From NCBI GenBank assembly GCA_963752565.1, contig CAVVZC010000019.1:1-64000 (forward strand): DNA of 64,000 bases, read 5' to 3'. Below, piece by piece: positions 60,286 to 64,000 of this stretch. Under the pieces are notes generated by a model that was not told the DNA's origin, did not search any database, and saw only the letters and a list, made by a program, of their open reading frames with translations. Origin of the DNA: UBA11574 sp963752565. GTDB taxonomy: Bacteria > Desulfobacterota > Desulfobacteria > Desulfobacterales > UBA11574. Numbering within the stretch: position 1 is the stretch's first letter; every line of letters starts with the position of its first letter. Position numbers and translations under genes: made by a program.

Positions 60286-60990
60286 TTATATCCCCAAATA
60301 AACCTCTCTCACATGATCGTTGGCCATCAATTCCTGTCCGGTGCCGTCAAGAACGTTTCTACCGTTCTCCAGAACATAGGCCCGATGGCACATGGCCAAC
60401 GTTTGAGTAACGTTCTGTTCCACCAAAAGGATGGTTGTGCCTTCCTGGTTGATTTTTTTGATTAAATCGAAGATGTCTTGTACCAGAATAGGCGCCAAGC
60501 CCAGGGACGGTTCATCGAACATCATCAGTTTGGGTCGCGACATCAGCCCTCGTCCCACGGCCAGCATCTGCTGTTCACCGCCGGATAGGGTCCCGGCTAT
60601 TTGTTTTCTTCTTTCTTTAAGTCTTGGAAACAGGGAATACACATACGCCATGGTGTTGTTTCGTTTTCGCTTGGCATCACCGTAAAGAGATCCCATGATC
60701 AGATTTTCTTCGACGCTCATCTCCGGGAAAAGACGCCGGCCTTCAGGAACGTGAACTATCCCATGCTCAATAATTTTATTTGGCGGCAACTTGTCCAGGC
60801 GAACGCCATTAAACTCGATGGTGCCGGACGCCGGCTTCAGAAGTGAAGAGATGGTCTTGAGGATTGTGGTTTTCCCTGCCCCATTGGCCCCCACCAAAAC
60901 CAAGATTTCTTTTTCTTTGACTTCAAAGTAGAGATCCCAGAGAACCTGAAGATCTCCGTAAAAAACATTAATCCCGTTAACCTTGAGCAC
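60286..60990 (-). CDS. livF: Branched-chain amino acid-type ABC transporter ATPase LivF
   Basis: The 234-residue ATPase has Walker A GANGAGKTT (about 30-38), the signature LSGGEQQMLAVGRGLMSRPK (about 134-153), Walker B LMMFDEPSLGLAP (about 153-165) and the H-loop region TILLVEQNV. The pattern is typical LivF. I chose the GTG at 60990 (GTGCTCAAGGTTAAC), giving the usual VLKVNGINVFYG start; it overlaps livG by 14 bases. LivH and LivM permeases are missing between the ATPases and the binding protein, where they normally stand. Confidence 0.92.
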   Translation of the reverse strand: MLKVNGINVFYGDLQVLWDLYFEVKEKEILVLVGANGAGKTTILKTISSLLKPASGTIEFNGVRLDKLPPNKIIEHGIVHVPEGRRLFPEMSVEENLIMGSLYGDAKRKRNNTMAYVYSLFPRLKERRKQIAGTLSGGEQQMLAVGRGLMSRPKLMMFDEPSLGLAPILVQDIFDLIKKINQEGTTILLVEQNVTQTLAMCHRAYVLENGRNVLDGTGQELMANDHVREVYLGI

Positions 60991-61702
60991 GTTGTTCTCC
61001 CAAATAAGCCTCAATCACCGCCGGGTAGTTGGCAACTTCCTGAGGGACTCCTTCTGCAATGGTTTGGCCAAAGTTGATGGCGTGAATTCGATCCGATATG
61101 GTCATGATGACCTTCATGATATGCTCAACAATCAGAATACTAATCCCATTGTCTCTGATTTTTTTAATTAGATCGATGGCCTCACCAAGTTCACCAGGAT
61201 TTAAGCCTGCCGCGGTTTCGTCCAGTAGTAAAAGCTCCGGTTTTGTCGCCATCGCACGGGCAATTTCAAGGCGTTTTCTACCGGCGATGGGCAGACTCTC
61301 GGCCAGTTTATTATTCTGGTCCGCAAGATTACAAAATTCCAGAACGCTTAACGCTTCATCTTTTGCTTCCTTAATGGTATTGACGCGGCAAAACGTGGAT
61401 GCCGTAACATTCTCCAAAACCGTCATTCTGGCCAGGGGTTTGGCAACTTGAAACGTCCGTCCGATACCCAGATGACAAACTTGATGGGTTTTTAACCCGA
61501 CAATGCTTTTTCCTTTAAACAGAATGTCTCCGGATGTAACAGGGAAAAATTGATTGATACAGTTGAATATCGTGGTCTTCCCACTACCGTTGGGACCGAT
61601 GAGGCCGACAATCTCCCCTTTTTCCACATTAAAGGAGACATCATTGACTGCCAGAAGCCCGCCAAACGATTTGGTGAGGTTTTTGACTTCAAGAAGTGCC
61701 AT
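60977..61702 (-). CDS. livG: Branched-chain amino acid-type ABC transporter ATPase LivG
   Basis: The 241-residue ATPase has Walker A GPNGSGKTTIFNC (about 35-47), the Q-loop INQFFPVTSG, the signature LPIAGRKRLEIARAMATKPE (about 139-158, with IAGRKR replacing LSGGQ as in the LivG group), Walker B LLLLDETAAGLNP (about 159-171) and VEHIMKVIMTISDRI. It energises uptake with LivF. The binding-protein gene lies 46 bases upstream on the same strand; permease genes are absent. Confidence 0.92.
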   Translation of the reverse strand: MALLEVKNLTKSFGGLLAVNDVSFNVEKGEIVGLIGPNGSGKTTIFNCINQFFPVTSGDILFKGKSIVGLKTHQVCHLGIGRTFQVAKPLARMTVLENVTASTFCRVNTIKEAKDEALSVLEFCNLADQNNKLAESLPIAGRKRLEIARAMATKPELLLLDETAAGLNPGELGEAIDLIKKIRDNGISILIVEHIMKVIMTISDRIHAINFGQTIAEGVPQEVANYPAVIEAYLGEQRAQG

Positions 61703-61748
61703 ATTCCTTATTATCCTATGAACCCGACGGCTTCATTCTAAAAATCTG

Positions 61749-62948
61749 CTACCAATATCCCCAGGTTTTCATCCAGTCCACGGGATATCTAAACCTTTTG
61801 GTCGCATGGTCTGTCGGCCAGACCAGTTCCAGTTTTCCATTGATCCACTGGACTACATAGGTGCCGGCTTTGTTCTGGTTCTTCATTTTACCCCACGTGG
61901 TAAACTTCACCGGTCCGAAAACGGTCATCATATCGGTTTCGGAAAGGGCCTGTTTAATATCCGTGTTCTTAAAGGAATTGGCCCGCTTTAGCACATCTGC
62001 AATTACATAACAGGCGGAATAAGCCTCAGCCCCGTAATACACGGTGGGCTTGTTGTATTTTTTCACGAATTTTTTGTAATAATTCATGGCCCCGGGAAAG
62101 GGAAAAGCCTGGTGCCAGAGTGTGGTGGAAATGACCTTTTCAGATGCGACTCCCGCATTTTGTGCGAATTCCGACAAAGTAAAGCCTGCGGAACCACCGA
62201 TAAACATTTTTGGGGTCAGTTTCAATTCCTTGACCTGTTTCATGATCAAAGACGCATCCATGATATACGATACCATATAGACGATATCCGGGTTGAGCTG
62301 TTTGATTCGGATCAACATCTGTTTAAAATCGTTGCCGCCATGCTCATATCCTTCTTTTAAAACAACTTTATAGCCGGCCTTGCCACAGATCTTCGCAAAG
62401 GATTTTGCGCCCTTGGTGCCGAAAAGTGAATTTTCGTGAAGAATGGCAATGGTCTTCGGCTTTATTTTTTCAGCCAGCAAGGTTGTAACGGCATCGGCAT
62501 AATGACTCACCGGTGGATTCAACCGGTAAATGTAATCCCATCCGGACGTGGTAATTTTATCCGCAGAGCCGGTATTGACCAGAAACGGCATCTTGTTCTG
62601 CTGGCAGACACCGGCCACAGCATAGGTCACGGAACTACTGAATCCGCCGCCGACCATGATCACCTTGTCTTTTGTGATGAGCTTTTCAACCACGGAACGA
62701 CCCACATCCGGACGACCGGTATCGTCCTTAATAATCAGTTCGAGTTTTTTCCCGTTAATCCCTCCTGCAGCATTGATCTCCTCTAAAGCCAAATCAAATG
62801 ATTTTTTCTCTATTTCGCCGAATTTTGCCTGGGGTCCTGTCAGCGGTAAAACGATTCCCACCTTTACCGCATCTGCTGCCGATGATCCGGCAACCATCAG
62901 ACCCACAACGCAAAAGATACTGATCAAAATCACTGGCAGTCTCTTCAT
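61749..62948 (-). CDS. ABC-type periplasmic binding protein (LivK/UrtA-like)
   Basis: The 399-residue protein has a signal peptide (about 1-24, ending SSAADA) and the type I fold: VGIVLPLTGPQAKFGEIEKK (about 30-49), ALEEINAAGGINGKKLELII, GGGFSSSVTYAVAGVCQQNK and VYMVSYIMDASLIMKQVKEL. It is a paralog of the protein at 53848-55053. It heads the minus-strand unit binding protein-livG-livF. The ligand may be an amino acid, amide or aromatic acid; it is not predictable. Two similar binding proteins but no permease in the window suggest shared or distant permeases. Confidence 0.9.
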   Translation of the reverse strand: MKRLPVILISIFCVVGLMVAGSSAADAVKVGIVLPLTGPQAKFGEIEKKSFDLALEEINAAGGINGKKLELIIKDDTGRPDVGRSVVEKLITKDKVIMVGGGFSSSVTYAVAGVCQQNKMPFLVNTGSADKITTSGWDYIYRLNPPVSHYADAVTTLLAEKIKPKTIAILHENSLFGTKGAKSFAKICGKAGYKVVLKEGYEHGGNDFKQMLIRIKQLNPDIVYMVSYIMDASLIMKQVKELKLTPKMFIGGSAGFTLSEFAQNAGVASEKVISTTLWHQAFPFPGAMNYYKKFVKKYNKPTVYYGAEAYSACYVIADVLKRANSFKNTDIKQALSETDMMTVFGPVKFTTWGKMKNQNKAGTYVVQWINGKLELVWPTDHATKRFRYPVDWMKTWGYW

Positions 62949-63097
62949 TTATTATTCTCCATCTATTATTAAAAAAAATTTAATAACAAAGTGATGGTAA
63001 ACACCTTTTCAGTAGTTAGCAGCCATAAAACTGGATGTTAACATACAAATTTCTATATTATCCCCTATGGCCAAGAAATATGAATCATTTTTCTGGC

Positions 63098-64000
63098 CTA
63101 TGTATCTGTTTCTTTCCTGAAGTCTATTTTTTCATTAACCAAATTGGGCGGCCGGTTTCCTTTCAGACCTTGGACCATATTTCTGGCCGCCATTTTCGCC
63201 ATCCGCAGTCTCGTCTCAATAGAAGCGCTTCCAATGTGGGGTGCCAACACCACGTTCTCCTCCATTTTGATAAGTTCCGGATGAACACTGGGCTCTTCTT
63301 CGAACACATCCAACGCCGCCCCTCTGATTTGTCCATCCTTGATGGCTTCAACCAGGCCTGTTTCATCCACCACCGGCCCCCTGGAAGTATTGATAAGAAT
63401 GGCGGTATTTTTCATTTTCCTGAATTCTTGGATCGAAAACATGTGTTTTGTCTTCTCTGTCAGGGGAACATGAATACTGATAAAATCGCTCATGGCAAGG
63501 AGTTCGTCAAATTCCACAAATTCTGCTTCAACTTCTTTCTCGACACTATCTTTTATAGACGAACTATAGTAAATGACCCGCATGTCAAACCCTTTTCTCG
63601 CTCTTTTGGCCACCGCCTGTCCAATGGCACCCATGCCGACGATACCCAGCGTTTTTTTGTAGATGTCCACCCCCATTTGAGGCTGCATGAGTTGCCAGTT
63701 TTTGAATTTCCCAGCCCTTATAAATTGATCGGCTTCAGGTATCCTGCGGGCGGTGCCAAGAAGCAGGGCAAAGGCCAAATCGGCCGTTGTCTCAGTCAGC
63801 ACACCCGGGGTATTGGTCACCATAATACCCCGATGGGTAGCGGCAGCGATATCGATATTGTCATACCCCACGGCAATGTTGGAGATCACCTTAAGGGACG
63901 GAAGTTTGTCCATAACCACTGAATCGATTCTATCGTTGAGTAAACAGATAAGACCCGCCTTTCCATGAGCCCTTTTAACCAATTCCCGGACAGATAGAAT
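63098..64000 (-). CDS. D-isomer-specific 2-hydroxyacid dehydrogenase (glyoxylate/hydroxypyruvate reductase-like), partial
   Basis: The frame runs off the right edge of the window, so the true start lies beyond 64000; about 30 N-terminal residues are missing compared with the usual ~325. Seen: VGYDNIDIAAATHRGIMVTN, NTPGVLTETTADLAFALLL, the NAD motif LGIVGMGAIGQAVA, catalytic Arg in INTSRGPVVDE, Glu in ALDVFEEEPS and His in LAPHIGSAS. These fit the GyaR/GhrB group that reduces glyoxylate or hydroxypyruvate. It is on the same strand as the Liv genes but separated by 149 bases. Confidence 0.88.
   Translation of the reverse strand: MLSVRELVKRAHGKAGLICLLNDRIDSVVMDKLPSLKVISNIAVGYDNIDIAAATHRGIMVTNTPGVLTETTADLAFALLLGTARRIPEADQFIRAGKFKNWQLMQPQMGVDIYKKTLGIVGMGAIGQAVAKRARKGFDMRVIYYSSSIKDSVEKEVEAEFVEFDELLAMSDFISIHVPLTEKTKHMFSIQEFRKMKNTAILINTSRGPVVDETGLVEAIKDGQIRGAALDVFEEEPSVHPELIKMEENVVLAPHIGSASIETRLRMAKMAARNMVQGLKGNRPPNLVNEKIDFRKETDT

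Noticed and set aside
63035..63922. 295-codon plus-strand frame
   Set aside because: It is antisense to the 2-hydroxyacid dehydrogenase, whose NAD motif and catalytic residues are clear; the product has no recognisable domain.

Overview
The window reads as one chromosomal segment of a strictly anaerobic deltaproteobacterium (Desulfobacterota, Desulfobacteraceae-like). No rRNA or marker phylogeny is available, so this is inferred from gene content: rubrerythrin, a tungsten-type aldehyde:ferredoxin oxidoreductase relic, two-subunit 2-oxoacid:ferredoxin oxidoreductase, a glutaconyl-CoA decarboxylase-type carboxyltransferase, a sulfite-reductase-like FeS protein, a TAXI-TRAP transporter and a predicted selenoprotein.

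Layout. 1-4.8 kb is accessory DNA: a decayed TPR-CHAT protease-like gene, a ribbon-helix-helix/Cys-rich gene pair and a frameshifted tyrosine integrase that abuts the 3' end of tRNA-Phe(GAA). 4.9-13.8 kb is housekeeping: rsmE, an acidic repeat protein, valS, nadC, a PCP_red/SiR-like ferredoxin protein, a YdfG-type SDR, a Fur-family regulator and a Cys-cluster protein. 14.0-26.7 kb is central carbon and redox defence: citrate synthase behind a candidate sigma-54 promoter, a rubredoxin-membrane fusion, an AhpF/TrxR-like enzyme, an ECF sigma/zinc anti-sigma pair, a CBS protein, a DASS transporter, an OsmC-type protein whose resolving/peroxidatic position is an in-frame UGA with a SECIS-like hairpin, rubrerythrin, a flavodoxin, an Asp-ligated-type ferredoxin, korAB, a NifU-C protein and a cytidylate-kinase-like protein. 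26.8-30.5 kb has nhaA, an acyl-CoA dehydrogenase and a voltage-gated-type K+ channel with a zinc ribbon.

30.7-40.6 kb is the most unusual part: two S51 peptidase-like proteins (one fused to a cysteinyl-tRNA-synthetase C-terminal module), two Gfo/Idh/MocA oxidoreductases (one with a ThuA-like front end), a BioF2/FemAB-type acyltransferase, an MshA-like glycosyltransferase, an MshB/BshB-like PIG-L deacetylase, a histidine phosphatase and an actinobacterial-type myo-inositol-1-phosphate synthase. Together these suggest synthesis of a glucosaminyl-inositol compound, possibly a mycothiol-like thiol.

40.8-47.6 kb holds a TPR protein, a biotin carrier plus GcdA-like carboxyltransferase behind a near-consensus promoter, and a HEAT-repeat/HD-GYP pair sharing an N-terminal module. 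48.1-50.0 kb is a multiply frameshifted AOR pseudogene. 50.1-64 kb is a transport and sensing block: TAXI-TRAP transporter with a universal stress protein, two paralogous branched-chain-type binding proteins, a PAS histidine kinase and NarL-type regulator, an MFS carrier, LivF/LivG without permeases, and a 2-hydroxyacid dehydrogenase cut by the window edge. A ~166-bp MITE-like element precedes the kinase.
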